DNA from: CAZPHU01 sp964419255
Lineage (GTDB): Bacteria; Fibrobacterota; Chitinivibrionia; Chitinivibrionales; CAYFVL01
Direction of reading: 5' to 3'
Length of the DNA: 54,567 nt
Assembly: GCA_964419255.1 (NCBI GenBank)
Contig: CAYQOU010000025.1
Span: 1 to 54,567, forward strand
The notes under the pieces are model-generated. The model was not told the DNA's origin, searched no databases, and saw only the letters and a program-made list of their open reading frames with translations. The number at the start of each line of letters is the position of its first letter. Positions within the stretch are counted from its first letter, which is position 1. Below, piece by piece: positions 41,270 to 50,170 of the stretch. The position numbers and the translations under genes were made by a program.

Positions 41270-43234
41270 ATGGGTATTTCGATAAACGGACCGTCCGGAA
41301 TCGATGCCGCATCCCTTATCGATTCACTGGTAGAGCTCGAACGACAGAAAGTGGCTCCGGTGGAGCGCAAAATTGACGAATATCAGATGAAAATCGATGC
41401 GTACTCCAAATTTCAGGGGCTTGTGTCGGATATCTCCAGCAAATCGCTTTCGTTGCAAAATGAAGAGGGCTTCAATCTCTATAATACAACCTCTTCCAAT
41501 GAGGATCTGGTTTCTGTGAAAGCCGGGGTGGGTACGGTCGAGGGAAGCTATGACCTTAGTGTGTTTCAGACTGCAAAGCCCGAAAAGATGATCTCGCGGG
41601 ATGGGCTGGTCACCAGTCAGGACAGTGCTCTATCCTCCTTAGGTATCACTCCGGGCGAAATCAGCATCGACGGCACTTCCGTTACTATAGATGATGATGA
41701 CACCATTCAGGATCTTCGCATGAAGATCAACAACGCTACCGATGCAAACGGAAACAAACTCAACGTCACCGCCTCGGTGTTGAAAATAAGCGATACCAAT
41801 TTTCGCCTGGTTCTTTCGTCTAAGGAGACCGGGGCCGCGGGAGTCGACTACCAGGATGTAAGTGGCAGTACCCTGCAGGATCTGGGAATAATAACGGATG
41901 CCGCCGGATCAAAGGGAATCACCACGCAGCAGGTTCAGTCTACCGGAGACATTCAGGCCGCCTTTGATGCGCTGGCTGTGGGGGAGACCATTGAGTTTTC
42001 CGGCACGGATCATAATGGTAATGAGGTGCGCAATATGTTTGTGAAAGGATCCTCGAGCACTATCGATGATCTGATCAGCCAGATGGAGAAGGGTTTCAAA
42101 GGGTTGGCAACGGTTTCGGTGGATGGAGCGACCGGTCAGTTGACTGTTACCGACAAGATCAGCGGCTCTTCGCAGATGGCTCTATCCTCTTTTACCATGG
42201 CCGGTAGTGAGCATGATTTTTCAATAACCGAGGCCGGTGCGGCGGGGCAAGGGGTATTGAGCAACGGCTCAAATGCCTTCTTCAGCGTCGACGGAATCGC
42301 AATGGAATCGGATAAGAATTCGGCGAGCGGCTTCATTTCCGGCGTAACTCTGGATTTCAACGCCGCATCAATGGATGAAACGGTGAAGGTTGAGATTGAA
42401 CGAGATATAGGCGGCATTACCGACAAGGTTCAGGAGCTTTTCGATTCGTATAATTCCGTGGTACGTTTTTCCAAAGACAGCACATACCGGGGAGATCCCA
42501 ACGACAACAAAGACCAAGACGGTACTTTGGCCGGAGATTCGACTGTGCGCAGCATGGTTAATCAGCTAGGCAGGGTGTTTCATCAACAGTTCGATCTGGT
42601 GGGCAGTAAATACCCCAGCCTGTCGATGCTGGGTATAAAGACAAACACCAATACCGGTGAGATGGAGATCGACCGAGATAAATTCGAGGAGGCGCTTGAG
42701 AACGATTTCGATGATGTTATGAAGGTGTTTACCACGGTCGGTTACTCTGAAAACAGCAATGTCAGCCTGGGGCGCTATACCGAAGAGACTCAATCGGGCA
42801 GCTATATCCTGGAAGAGGTGGATGCGAACACCATGCGTATCCGTCTGGAGGGGGAGAGCACCTGGTACACCTCCGAGGCCCGAACGGGAGATGTGATTAC
42901 TTTTGATGATGGGCCGGCTAAGGATCTTTCGATCACCGCTGTGGCGGGTTCTCTTACCGAGGCCACATCGTTTACGTTTTCCAAGGGCTTTGCCGAGCAG
43001 ATAAAGGAAATAGGCGACAAGCTGACCGACAGCGATGAGGGGATGATCGCCCTTCGTCAGAAGACTATGCGCGATGGTATCGATCGGTCAGAGGATCGGA
43101 TCATGCGGCTTGAGGATCGGGTTGAAAAGTACCGCGAACGACTGGTCAAGCAGTTTTCCGCAATGGAGCAGGCAATCTCTTCAATGCAGAGCCAGAGTTC
43201 AAACATGATGAATGCGTTGGGCTCCTACGCATAA
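41270..43234 (+). CDS. fliD: Flagellar filament cap protein FliD (hook-associated protein 2)
   Basis: FliD caps the growing filament and folds exported flagellin. I start at ATG 41270 (MGISINGPSGIDAASLIDSLVELE), which matches family N-termini and follows GGCAGG; an upstream GTG at 41213 would add a lysine-rich stretch. The 654 residues have the N-terminal coiled-coil region, a FliD N domain (about 10-110), variable central barrels and the C-terminal FliD C domain with LGRVFHQQFDL and SLSMLGIKTNTNTGEMEIDRDKF-type sequence, closing with a helical tail (MRLEDRVEKYRERLVKQFSAME). It is longer than the enteric protein (about 470) because of the middle domain. It is followed by fliS. Confidence 0.93.
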   Translation: MGISINGPSGIDAASLIDSLVELERQKVAPVERKIDEYQMKIDAYSKFQGLVSDISSKSLSLQNEEGFNLYNTTSSNEDLVSVKAGVGTVEGSYDLSVFQTAKPEKMISRDGLVTSQDSALSSLGITPGEISIDGTSVTIDDDDTIQDLRMKINNATDANGNKLNVTASVLKISDTNFRLVLSSKETGAAGVDYQDVSGSTLQDLGIITDAAGSKGITTQQVQSTGDIQAAFDALAVGETIEFSGTDHNGNEVRNMFVKGSSSTIDDLISQMEKGFKGLATVSVDGATGQLTVTDKISGSSQMALSSFTMAGSEHDFSITEAGAAGQGVLSNGSNAFFSVDGIAMESDKNSASGFISGVTLDFNAASMDETVKVEIERDIGGITDKVQELFDSYNSVVRFSKDSTYRGDPNDNKDQDGTLAGDSTVRSMVNQLGRVFHQQFDLVGSKYPSLSMLGIKTNTNTGEMEIDRDKFEEALENDFDDVMKVFTTVGYSENSNVSLGRYTEETQSGSYILEEVDANTMRIRLEGESTWYTSEARTGDVITFDDGPAKDLSITAVAGSLTEATSFTFSKGFAEQIKEIGDKLTDSDEGMIALRQKTMRDGIDRSEDRIMRLEDRVEKYRERLVKQFSAMEQAISSMQSQSSNMMNALGSYA

Positions 43235-43262
43235 GGAAATTCACACAAGGGGGAATATAGAT

Positions 43263-43688
43263 ATGAAAAACGCCTATTCGACTTACCGCAGTGCAAATGT
43301 TGATACAGCTGATCAGGGGAAGCTTATCATCATCGCCTATGATGTGGCGATCAAACACTGTCGACTGTCACTGGAAAAATTCGGAAGTTACGAATTAATC
43401 GAACAGAGGACCAAACACTTGTTCAAGGCCCAGGATGCCCTCAATGAACTGATGAGCGCTTTGCGCATGGATGTGGGACAAATCGCTCAAAACCTGTATC
43501 AACTGTACGACTATATGATCCGTCGGCTTATCCATGCAAACTCGAATGATGACAAGTCGGCGGTTGAAGAATGCCTGACCTATCTTGTTGACCTGCGCGA
43601 TGCGTGGCAGGTTGCTATTCGCAATGTCAAGACACAGAATGCATCATCAGACACAGCCGGAAACGACAGTATCGCCATAACCGGATGA
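43263..43688 (+). CDS. fliS: Flagellar export chaperone FliS
   Basis: FliS binds flagellin and prevents early polymerisation. The 141-residue protein is helical, with YSTYRSANVDTADQGKLIIIAYDVAI at the N-terminus, which is the FliS pattern, then helices through NQLYDYMIRRLIHAN-like sequence. I start at ATG 43263 after GGGGGAATATAGAT; the open frame back to 43212 overlaps fliD and is not family-like. It lies 28 nt after fliD, in the sigma-28 operon. Confidence 0.9.
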   Translation: MKNAYSTYRSANVDTADQGKLIIIAYDVAIKHCRLSLEKFGSYELIEQRTKHLFKAQDALNELMSALRMDVGQIAQNLYQLYDYMIRRLIHANSNDDKSAVEECLTYLVDLRDAWQVAIRNVKTQNASSDTAGNDSIAITG

Positions 43689-43696
43689 GGTATATC

Positions 43697-44074
43697 ATGA
43701 ATCCAGTAGACCACCTTAAGACAATCAAAGACAAGTATTACGAGATCGCTGCACTGACTGCGCAGCTTCAGCCCAATACATCGGTTGAAGAGTTCGAGGA
43801 TGTCATCAGGACACGCAAAGGTATACTGTCAGAGATAAAACAGTGCCGGGCGACCCTCGAGCGCCGGTATCCCGACTGGCGACAGTATTCCGGGGCCTGT
43901 TCGCTGGCTGCCGATATTCAATCTATCATTCAGTACATAATAAATACCGACAGGTATGCGGAAGAGTTGATGAAGGATAACCTGAGAGAGATCGGCAGCG
44001 AGCTGAAAACTCTGAGAGCCTCCTCCAGTGCAGCCCGTGGATACACCAGGCAGGCGGCTTTTAAAGCAGCGTAA
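43697..44074 (+). CDS. FliT-like flagellar chaperone candidate
   Basis: This 125-residue, mostly helical protein (DHLKTIKDKYYEIAALTAQLQ, VIRTRKGILSEIKQCR, NLREIGSELKTLRAS) sits directly after fliS. That is where fliT, a chaperone for FliD, is usually found, and its size and helical makeup agree. Sequence identity to FliT is not obvious. ATG 43697 has GAGG 6 nt upstream; ATG 43685 overlapping the fliS stop is an alternative. Confidence 0.6.
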   Translation: MNPVDHLKTIKDKYYEIAALTAQLQPNTSVEEFEDVIRTRKGILSEIKQCRATLERRYPDWRQYSGACSLAADIQSIIQYIINTDRYAEELMKDNLREIGSELKTLRASSSAARGYTRQAAFKAA

Positions 44075-44197
44075 ACATCTTCCATTTAGCACCTATACTA
44101 CGTATATAAAACCGGTGCATACAACCCCGGTCAGAGTTGCACCTGAAAATACCGTGCGATATGGTTACATGGGTTTGATTGTCGTTCGTACGGTGTT

Positions 44198-45502
44198 CTA
44201 ACCCGCAGGGGACTGGCTGGTCCTGCGCCGAATCAGTTCGGCGCTCAACTCTTGTTTGGCCACAAGCAATTCCTCTCCCGACTGCATATCCTTGAATTTG
44301 ATTTTGTCTTCCTCCTGCTCCTGTCCGCCGGAAAAGACCACAAACCGTGATCGGGCGGCGTTGGCTTGTTTCATCTGCTTGCCGACATTGGCTCCCGTAA
44401 GGCTGTATTCGGCACCAAGTCCTGCCTGTCGAAGCGATTGAGTGAGCATGATGGGCGTTTTATAATCATCCCGGTTGAGATTGACGATAAACACCTCCGA
44501 GCGAAACGGAGCAGGAAACTCAAACCCCTTTGCCTTCATCAACTCGGCCAGAACCACATCCCCCGCGGCAAAACCGACTGCCGGTGTTTCCGGGCCACCG
44601 TAAAGGGAGACCAGCCTGTCGTATCGACCGCCTCCGGCGATGGCCCGCAGGCTTCTCTTCTTGTCAAACAGCTCGAAAACCGTCCCGGTGTAATAGGCCA
44701 GCCCCCGAATGATACTCGAATCGAACTGGACAAAATCGGATAAGCCGTATGCATCCAGCCGGTTGAAAAGATCCTTGAGGTCGCTCAGCGATTTTTTTCC
44801 CTCCAGACTGCTTTGGAGATCAGGGAGTTTAGTCGCATCCAGAGTATTCACTATCTTCGAAGCCTTATCAGACGAGCCGGTTATCTGGGCAAGCTCCGAG
44901 AGAAACTGCTCCTGAGGTATTTTCTTTCTCTTGTCCAGAGTCGCATAGATCGCCGGCAGCTGTTGGTGGCTGCAGCCAAAGCCGGTGAAGAGGTCCTCCA
45001 TCAAGGTGCGGCTGGAGATTAGAACCGAGAAATCATCCGCCGTAAAGCCCAGGTCGGTCATCATGGCAATGGAGGCGGCAATAAGCTCCGCATCCGCGCT
45101 CATATCCGGGACGCCCAGGATATCCATATTGAGTTGAAAAAATTCCCGCAGCCGCCCCTTCTGCATGCGCTCATAGCGATACAGAGAGGGGATAGAAAAC
45201 CAGCGGATGGGCCGCTTCAATGCATTGCCCCTGGAGGCCACCATGCGGGCCAGAGTCGGCGTCAGCTCAGGCCGCAGAGCAATCTTACGGCCTCCCTTGT
45301 CCTCGAAGGCATACAGCTGCTTCTCGATCTCATCCCCGCTTTTCTGGGTATACACCTCCAGATGCTCAAACAAGGGACCATCATAGGGTTCGAATGCGTA
45401 TCGCCGGCAGGTCCTTTCCCATGAACCGAAAATAAGATTCCTGACAGCCATGTCTTCCGGATAAAAATCGCGCGTGCCTTTTGGCCCCGATGGTGTCTGC
45501 AT
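44198..45502 (-). CDS. hisS: Histidyl-tRNA synthetase
   Basis: This class II synthetase charges tRNA-His. The 434 residues carry motif 1 (about 20-45), RPELTPTLARMV, motif 2 (RYERMQKGRLREFFQLNMDILG region), the histidine-specific loops RGLAYYTGTVFEL and GGRYDRLV, and a motif 3 region PAVGFAAGDVVL. Motif 3 reads GDVVL where many bacterial enzymes have GxERL, a variant known in part of the family. The C-terminal anticodon-binding domain (about 335-425) is complete. GAGAG precedes ATG 45502. It is convergent with the flagellar operon. Confidence 0.95.
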   Translation of the reverse strand: MQTPSGPKGTRDFYPEDMAVRNLIFGSWERTCRRYAFEPYDGPLFEHLEVYTQKSGDEIEKQLYAFEDKGGRKIALRPELTPTLARMVASRGNALKRPIRWFSIPSLYRYERMQKGRLREFFQLNMDILGVPDMSADAELIAASIAMMTDLGFTADDFSVLISSRTLMEDLFTGFGCSHQQLPAIYATLDKRKKIPQEQFLSELAQITGSSDKASKIVNTLDATKLPDLQSSLEGKKSLSDLKDLFNRLDAYGLSDFVQFDSSIIRGLAYYTGTVFELFDKKRSLRAIAGGGRYDRLVSLYGGPETPAVGFAAGDVVLAELMKAKGFEFPAPFRSEVFIVNLNRDDYKTPIMLTQSLRQAGLGAEYSLTGANVGKQMKQANAARSRFVVFSGGQEQEEDKIKFKDMQSGEELLVAKQELSAELIRRRTSQSPAG

Positions 45503-45836
45503 ACTCTCTACTCTCTTTATAACAATATATCAGGATCATTGGAGCACATAAAATAACAAAAAGCCCTAAGATGAAGTCAATCGGGAGTTGTTCTCGTGCG
45601 GGAAATGAAACGCTTAAAATGCAGAGATATATGGAGAAACCTGAATCGGGATAAAAAAAAGTACTCAAAATGCTCCGATTCCGTGAGGCCTCATTGTAAA
45701 AGCTGCGCGAAACGTTTCTGGGCGGAGCACCAAGACTCATCGCGCGAGATGTGTGGAGAACTGTGGAGCGCACAGAGAACCGGGATGTGCGCTGAGAGAA
45801 GGGGTGTTTTTTTAGACACAATCGACTGTAATTATT
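45503..45836. other. Spacer between sppA and hisS with no gene recognised
   Basis: This part of the 433-bp spacer contains short open frames on both strands, but none has a ribosome site, a codon bias like the neighbours or a recognisable protein. It should hold the hisS promoter on the minus strand. The rest of the spacer is repeat copy 8 and the sppA terminator. Confidence 0.5.
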
Positions 45837-45886
45837 ACCTGAGCGATTCGCTCGCGGCGATTCGTTCAGAACCGCGCAATTCAGGC
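45837..45886 (+). repeat. Dispersed inverted-end element, copy 8 (50-bp deletion form)
   Basis: ACCTGAGCGATTCGCTCGCG opens like the left end of the long copies, with the GCGATTCG pair kept. It then jumps at once to TTCAGAACCGCGCAATTCAGG at the right end. As in copy 4 about 110 bp of interior are lost. It sits between two minus-strand genes. Confidence 0.75.
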
Positions 45887-45896
45887 GATACTCAAA

Positions 45897-45921
45897 TGGG
45901 GGCAGAATCATACTGCCCCCA
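45897..45921 (-). terminator. Terminator hairpin of sppA
   Basis: TGGGGGCAG (45897-45905) pairs perfectly with CTGCCCCCA (45913-45921) around a 7-nt loop. It lies 15 nt beyond the sppA stop. On the minus strand ATTTGAG follows, a weak T run. Confidence 0.75.
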
Positions 45922-45935
45922 CAACCAGGAGAAAA

Positions 45936-48407
45936 TCACCTTGTTTCAAACTTTGGTTCCGACAGCCCGTATGTAATCATTTCCGGATGAAACTGCATCG
46001 GAAGCAGGAGAAGCGGGATGCCATTGTGCTCCGAATGTATCTTCAGATATTTTTCTTCCAGCGACTTCTTTATCGGACTGGTTGGCATCATCTGCCGTAT
46101 CAGAGCGCGCAGCGAAAAGAACTGAGTCTTTGGAAATTCCTGGATGACAACATCCTCCGCCGACTGCACTCCTGTTTGTCGAGCAGCCATGTTGAGCGCG
46201 GTCATCAATCCTCCCAGCGTATCAACCAGCCCCACTTCCTGCGCGCCTGTTCCCGTCCACACTCTGCCCTGAGAGATCGAGTCTATATACTCCTCACTGC
46301 GATTGCGTGCATCCGCCACCTTGCCGACAAAATCCCTGTACAGAGACATGATCCACTTGCGCATTCTCTGCTGCTCATACTCTGTGAGATCCCGGTTCGG
46401 AAGTCCCAGTCCGATAAACGGAAGCGACCAGCCGAATTGAAAGTCGGCATGTTCCCCAACCTGAACATGGTCGGTAGTGATTCCCAGGGAATCTTTCAAC
46501 CCCTTGTCGTATACCCATCCCCCGATTACGCCAATCGAGCCGGTGATGGTCACCGGAGCCGCCACAATAGAGTCACCGTACATCGATACCCAGTAGCCTC
46601 CGGATGCTGCAACCGAGCCCTGCGAGACGATAACCGGTTTTTTCTCGGCACACTCCTTTACCGCCTCAGCCAGCAGATCGGCGGCCAGAGCATCGCCTCC
46701 CGGCGAATCTACCCGCAACACAAGCGCATCAAACGAGTCATCTTTGGCTATTTTGGAGATAATCTTGGCTATCTTCTTCACATTCATGCCCGACTCCATG
46801 GAGGTCGATCCATTGGCATATACAACCGCTATATGCGGCGGTTCGCCCCAGCTGTTTTCCGCGGGGACGATACGATTGTTCGCCCATTCGATACCATGAA
46901 GCGTGGATTTGCTTTTCCGGCTTCTCTGAGCCATTTTCTTGACCTCCTCCCATCGCCCCAGCGTATCTACCAGACCCACCTCGAGCGCTTCTTCCGGGGT
47001 AAACAGGACACCGTTATTGACCAGGCTGTCGAAGGCCGATGGCTCCATGTTTCGGGAACTGCTTATCCCCTCCCGGATAAGGTCGTAGTAGTCTCGAAGC
47101 ATCTCCTCTCTCTGCTCGCGCGCCCCCCGGGACATATCGGTGCGGCTGAAGTTTTCCAGAGCCGATTTGTAGTCAAAAAAACGCCACTCGTTGAAACCTA
47201 CGCCAACGCTGTCTAGGAGATTTTTGTAGAAAGATCCGCCGGAGACCAGGCCGGGGATCAACACAAATCCTTTAGGATCCAGAAACAGCGTATCGGCCAC
47301 CGAGGCGAAATAGTAATCGAACATGCTGCCCCGATCGAGGTATACATACACACTCTTTCCGGCAGCCCGAATCGACAACAGCTGATATCTAATCTCCCAA
47401 AGCTTCTCGGCATCAAGCGGCATGGAGGATGCCTTCACCGCCACAGATGCAACAGTGGAATCGACTGCCGCCTGCTCCAGGGCGCGTATGAGGGGCAAAA
47501 ACGGCTGCGATTTTTCAAAAAGCATCGGTGCATTATAGGTGACCGGTTTACTCAGATCGATTGCAAGGGTTTTGCTCCGTCTATACAGCCGGTTTTCTAT
47601 CATCGAGCGATTTCGTGCTCCGCCGCGAAGCGCTACGGTGGTCAACGGCTCTTCTCCCTCGGTGGTAAGGCTCTGCTGAATGGCGGTACCGGTGTTACCG
47701 AAGCCGACATGAACACCCAGGGCGATTCGCTCATCGTCGAAATAGCGCGCCGATACCCGTATACCTTCCACCGCCTCGACCGCCGCATACGCACTCCACA
47801 GCTGCTCATTGTCGTCGTTGTCAAGCCGTCGGTATACATAATCCCCCCCCAGCGTCAGTACCTGGTTTCCCAATGGTCGTATGCCAAGCTCGACAGCTCC
47901 CTCCTGAAAGCTATTATCGGTGGAGAAAAAGCCCGAGGCCCCCAGCGACACCCGGGGAAACGGTCGAAAAAGCAGACCGGTGGTGATCACCGGATCCTGC
48001 TTCAGCTCATCCTCATCGGTGAGAGTAAATGCCGCTCCCAGTCCGAAGCCCGCGTCGCGATTACCCCCCGCCTTTGCCAGAAAAAGCCTGGTGAGGCTTC
48101 GATCGTCATCCGGCCGCAAGTACCGCAGGCCAAGCCCGCTCATTCCACCGGCCAGAAGAAAATCTCCCTGCCGAAGTGACCAGTCATCATTGGGGGCCAA
48201 TGCTGCGGCCAGTGCCATATCCCCTCTCTGAGCATAGGTGAGAGCCGCCGGATTGGCCAGGCCGAAGAATCCATGGTTTGCCGCATCGGGCATCAGAGTG
48301 TACAGACGGGTCGCATTGCGGTAGGTAAAAAGAGTATTATCCTGCGAAAACGAGCAGACCGCGGCCACAAAGATCAGAAAACGCGCAAGGCGGGAAGAAA
48401 ACGACAT
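45936..48407 (-). CDS. sppA: SppA-type signal peptide peptidase with an N-terminal barrel-like domain
   Basis: I start at ATG 48407, with AAAGGAG 6 nt upstream, and a signal peptide follows (MSFSSRLARFLIFVAAVCSFSQ). This gives 823 residues instead of an open frame of 884. Residues about 25-290 are glycine-rich alternating strands that look like an outer-membrane barrel or PorV-like domain. Residues about 300-800 form the two-lobed S49 peptidase of the long SppA type. The catalytic lysine is K414 (FDYKSALENF) and the nucleophile S602 (AASGGYWVSM), an arrangement like the E. coli enzyme. SppA degrades leftover signal peptides in the inner membrane; the extra domain suggests attachment to the outer membrane or another place of action. 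Confidence 0.88.
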   Translation of the reverse strand: MSFSSRLARFLIFVAAVCSFSQDNTLFTYRNATRLYTLMPDAANHGFFGLANPAALTYAQRGDMALAAALAPNDDWSLRQGDFLLAGGMSGLGLRYLRPDDDRSLTRLFLAKAGGNRDAGFGLGAAFTLTDEDELKQDPVITTGLLFRPFPRVSLGASGFFSTDNSFQEGAVELGIRPLGNQVLTLGGDYVYRRLDNDDNEQLWSAYAAVEAVEGIRVSARYFDDERIALGVHVGFGNTGTAIQQSLTTEGEEPLTTVALRGGARNRSMIENRLYRRSKTLAIDLSKPVTYNAPMLFEKSQPFLPLIRALEQAAVDSTVASVAVKASSMPLDAEKLWEIRYQLLSIRAAGKSVYVYLDRGSMFDYYFASVADTLFLDPKGFVLIPGLVSGGSFYKNLLDSVGVGFNEWRFFDYKSALENFSRTDMSRGAREQREEMLRDYYDLIREGISSSRNMEPSAFDSLVNNGVLFTPEEALEVGLVDTLGRWEEVKKMAQRSRKSKSTLHGIEWANNRIVPAENSWGEPPHIAVVYANGSTSMESGMNVKKIAKIISKIAKDDSFDALVLRVDSPGGDALAADLLAEAVKECAEKKPVIVSQGSVAASGGYWVSMYGDSIVAAPVTITGSIGVIGGWVYDKGLKDSLGITTDHVQVGEHADFQFGWSLPFIGLGLPNRDLTEYEQQRMRKWIMSLYRDFVGKVADARNRSEEYIDSISQGRVWTGTGAQEVGLVDTLGGLMTALNMAARQTGVQSAEDVVIQEFPKTQFFSLRALIRQMMPTSPIKKSLEEKYLKIHSEHNGIPLLLLPMQFHPEMITYGLSEPKFETR

Positions 48408-48611
48408 AACAAACTCCTTTTTCAGGTACTCACCTTTTTGGGACAAGAGCATAGAAGCATAGCAAGAATTTTGCCATTTTTGAAAATAGAAGATTGGTTG
48501 ATTGAAAGTCGAAAATCGAAAGCCGAAAGTCGCTGTTACAGGGGTAGTAGTTCGTGAAACGATCCATACCAGGGAATATTCTCTTGCCACTCGCCACTCT
48601 TTACGGTTGTG

Positions 48612-49409
48612 TTAGTTTTCCTCTCGACTCTCTTTTCTCGACACTGTTGTGGCTATTCCCACCAGTGCATCGAAACTCAACGGTACTCCCTGTGGTGTTG
48701 CAAAGGCGCGGGAGTAGCGGCGGCAGATTTCGAAGACGGAACGATGTACGCTGCCGCTTTTTCTGGCTGTTGCGCCGATTGCTACCAGATGCTTGATCAC
48801 ATCGAAGGCGGTGGGAAAAAGACGGGCTCCCCTGATCCGCTTTGAACGAATAATCGACAGACCGCCTGACAACAGCAGGTCCTCAAAATGTTTTTGGGAG
48901 GGAAGGTAGACCTCCAGATCCGCACCCATGTCCCTGTACACCGTTGCCAGCTCGGAAAGATACCCTTTCAGAAATACGGTAAAGCAAAAGAATCCACCGG
49001 GGATAAGTACTTCGCGTATGTTGTCAAGAATTCGGGAAGGCGAGAAGGTCCACTGGAGTGCGGATGTCATAACAACATTCGAGAAGCTTGTTTTCCTGAA
49101 CGGAAGCAGGTGCATATCCGCAACCACCGGACGCAGTCCGGGGACGGTCTCATGGGCATAGCCCAGCGATCCGGCGGCGATATCCGCTCCGACGATACAC
49201 TCGGGGAGGCAGGCCTGGGGGAGAGATTTTTCGAACAGACCGGTGCCCGCCCCGATGTCAAGCCATGCGCCGGAGGGAATTTTTTGCTGTTCGATCTCTT
49301 GCACCAGCGCATCGATCAGCTGCTGCTGGATGGCGGCGTGATTTTCATACTGGCCGGCTTTGCCCGAAAATGCATGTGCCACCTGACGGTACGTGTGCTC
49401 ACGCATCAT
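48612..49409 (-). CDS. bioC: BioC-like SAM-dependent methyltransferase
   Basis: The 265-residue protein has class I methyltransferase motifs: WLDIGAGTGLFEKSL (SAM-binding), VVADMHLLPF and NVVMTSALQWTFSPSRIL, with the N-terminal VAHAFSGKAGQYENHAAIQ seen in malonyl-ACP O-methyltransferase BioC. BioC starts pimeloyl synthesis for biotin. No other bio genes are in the window, so a related methyltransferase is possible. It starts at ATG 49409 with AGGG 7 nt upstream and overlaps the preceding gene's stop by 4 nt (ATGA). Confidence 0.65.
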   Translation of the reverse strand: MMREHTYRQVAHAFSGKAGQYENHAAIQQQLIDALVQEIEQQKIPSGAWLDIGAGTGLFEKSLPQACLPECIVGADIAAGSLGYAHETVPGLRPVVADMHLLPFRKTSFSNVVMTSALQWTFSPSRILDNIREVLIPGGFFCFTVFLKGYLSELATVYRDMGADLEVYLPSQKHFEDLLLSGGLSIIRSKRIRGARLFPTAFDVIKHLVAIGATARKSGSVHRSVFEICRRYSRAFATPQGVPLSFDALVGIATTVSRKESREEN

Positions 49410-50170
49410 ATTCGTCCCTTTTTGCGGCGAAGCGAACGAATCAGGCCCGGCATCGTGCGTTTCTCCCACCTGATCCACTCTTGGTAGAAAGGAAACGCCC
49501 GCTCCCTGGCCTGAAAAGCGGCAGTATGTATACTGTTGCGGCCGTTTTTGCGTGTGGGTGGCTCGGCTATGTGAAGCATCTCATGATGCATAATCGATTC
49601 GATGGCAAAACGGGGAACATCCGGGTGATCGTATGCCCCGGCTATCGTTATCAGGTTAAACGGTTTTCCCTCGAGGTCCATCTTTCTGCTCATGTAGGAT
49701 GTGGTGGTTGCCCGCCCACCCCAGCGTAGCGCACTTTGCAGCGTGTCGTCGAAGAAACGCTTGTTGACGGAATCAAAAACCTCGCGTAAATCGTAACGCG
49801 TGCCCCTGGTGTTTTCTGCAAGTTGCCGGGGGTCGAAACGCCGAGAACGCGGTCGCACTCCTTTCTCGTGCAGAAAGGCGAATGCCTGATTCTCCAGTTC
49901 CCTGCGTCTGCGGGTGTTTATGCTGTTTCTCCTGGTGCGTAGAGGCATGCGCGCCCATTCCAGGAGCCCTCTTTTCACTTCTGCAGGAGCCTGTTCAAAT
50001 GCCGCCGGAATGTAAAGCGTTCGTTTTCCGGTCAGACGGTTTTCCTTTACATACCATCGGCTGCGCAGGCGCTTTTTCAGCTCCACCCGAAGCTTATCCC
50101 CGCTTTCCCGCGCCAGTAAATCCTCGAACCCCGGGGGGGCAAAAAGCTCAATCTGCTGCTGAATAGTCAT
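49406..50170 (-). CDS. SprT-like zinc metallopeptidase-family protein
   Basis: The protein of 254 residues has a central SprT-like segment: DSVNKRFFDDTLQSALRWG, ITIAGAYDHPDVPRFAIESIMHHEMLH, with the zinc-binding HEMLH (H196 to H200). An arginine-rich N-terminal part precedes it (about 25-115). SprT/Spartan relatives cleave proteins, some on DNA, but bacterial members are poorly studied. It starts at ATG 50170, overlapping the GH84 gene's stop by ATGA, and its own stop overlaps the methyltransferase start. Substrates are unknown. Confidence 0.8.
   Translation of the reverse strand: MTIQQQIELFAPPGFEDLLARESGDKLRVELKKRLRSRWYVKENRLTGKRTLYIPAAFEQAPAEVKRGLLEWARMPLRTRRNSINTRRRRELENQAFAFLHEKGVRPRSRRFDPRQLAENTRGTRYDLREVFDSVNKRFFDDTLQSALRWGGRATTTSYMSRKMDLEGKPFNLITIAGAYDHPDVPRFAIESIMHHEMLHIAEPPTRKNGRNSIHTAAFQARERAFPFYQEWIRWEKRTMPGLIRSLRRKKGRI

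Noticed and set aside
44100..44160. Terminator between the flagellar operon and hisS
   Set aside because: Only a 5-bp ACCGG/CCGGT stem without a T run is present, too weak to call.
12435..45886. CRISPR array or phage attachment sites as the explanation of the repeats
   Set aside because: Copies are kilobases apart, lie in separate spacers, lack regular spacing, cas genes or integrase, and have inverted ends.
45381..45976. Frames in both directions across the sppA-hisS spacer
   Set aside because: They run through a repeat copy and a terminator, lack ribosome sites and show no protein-like composition.
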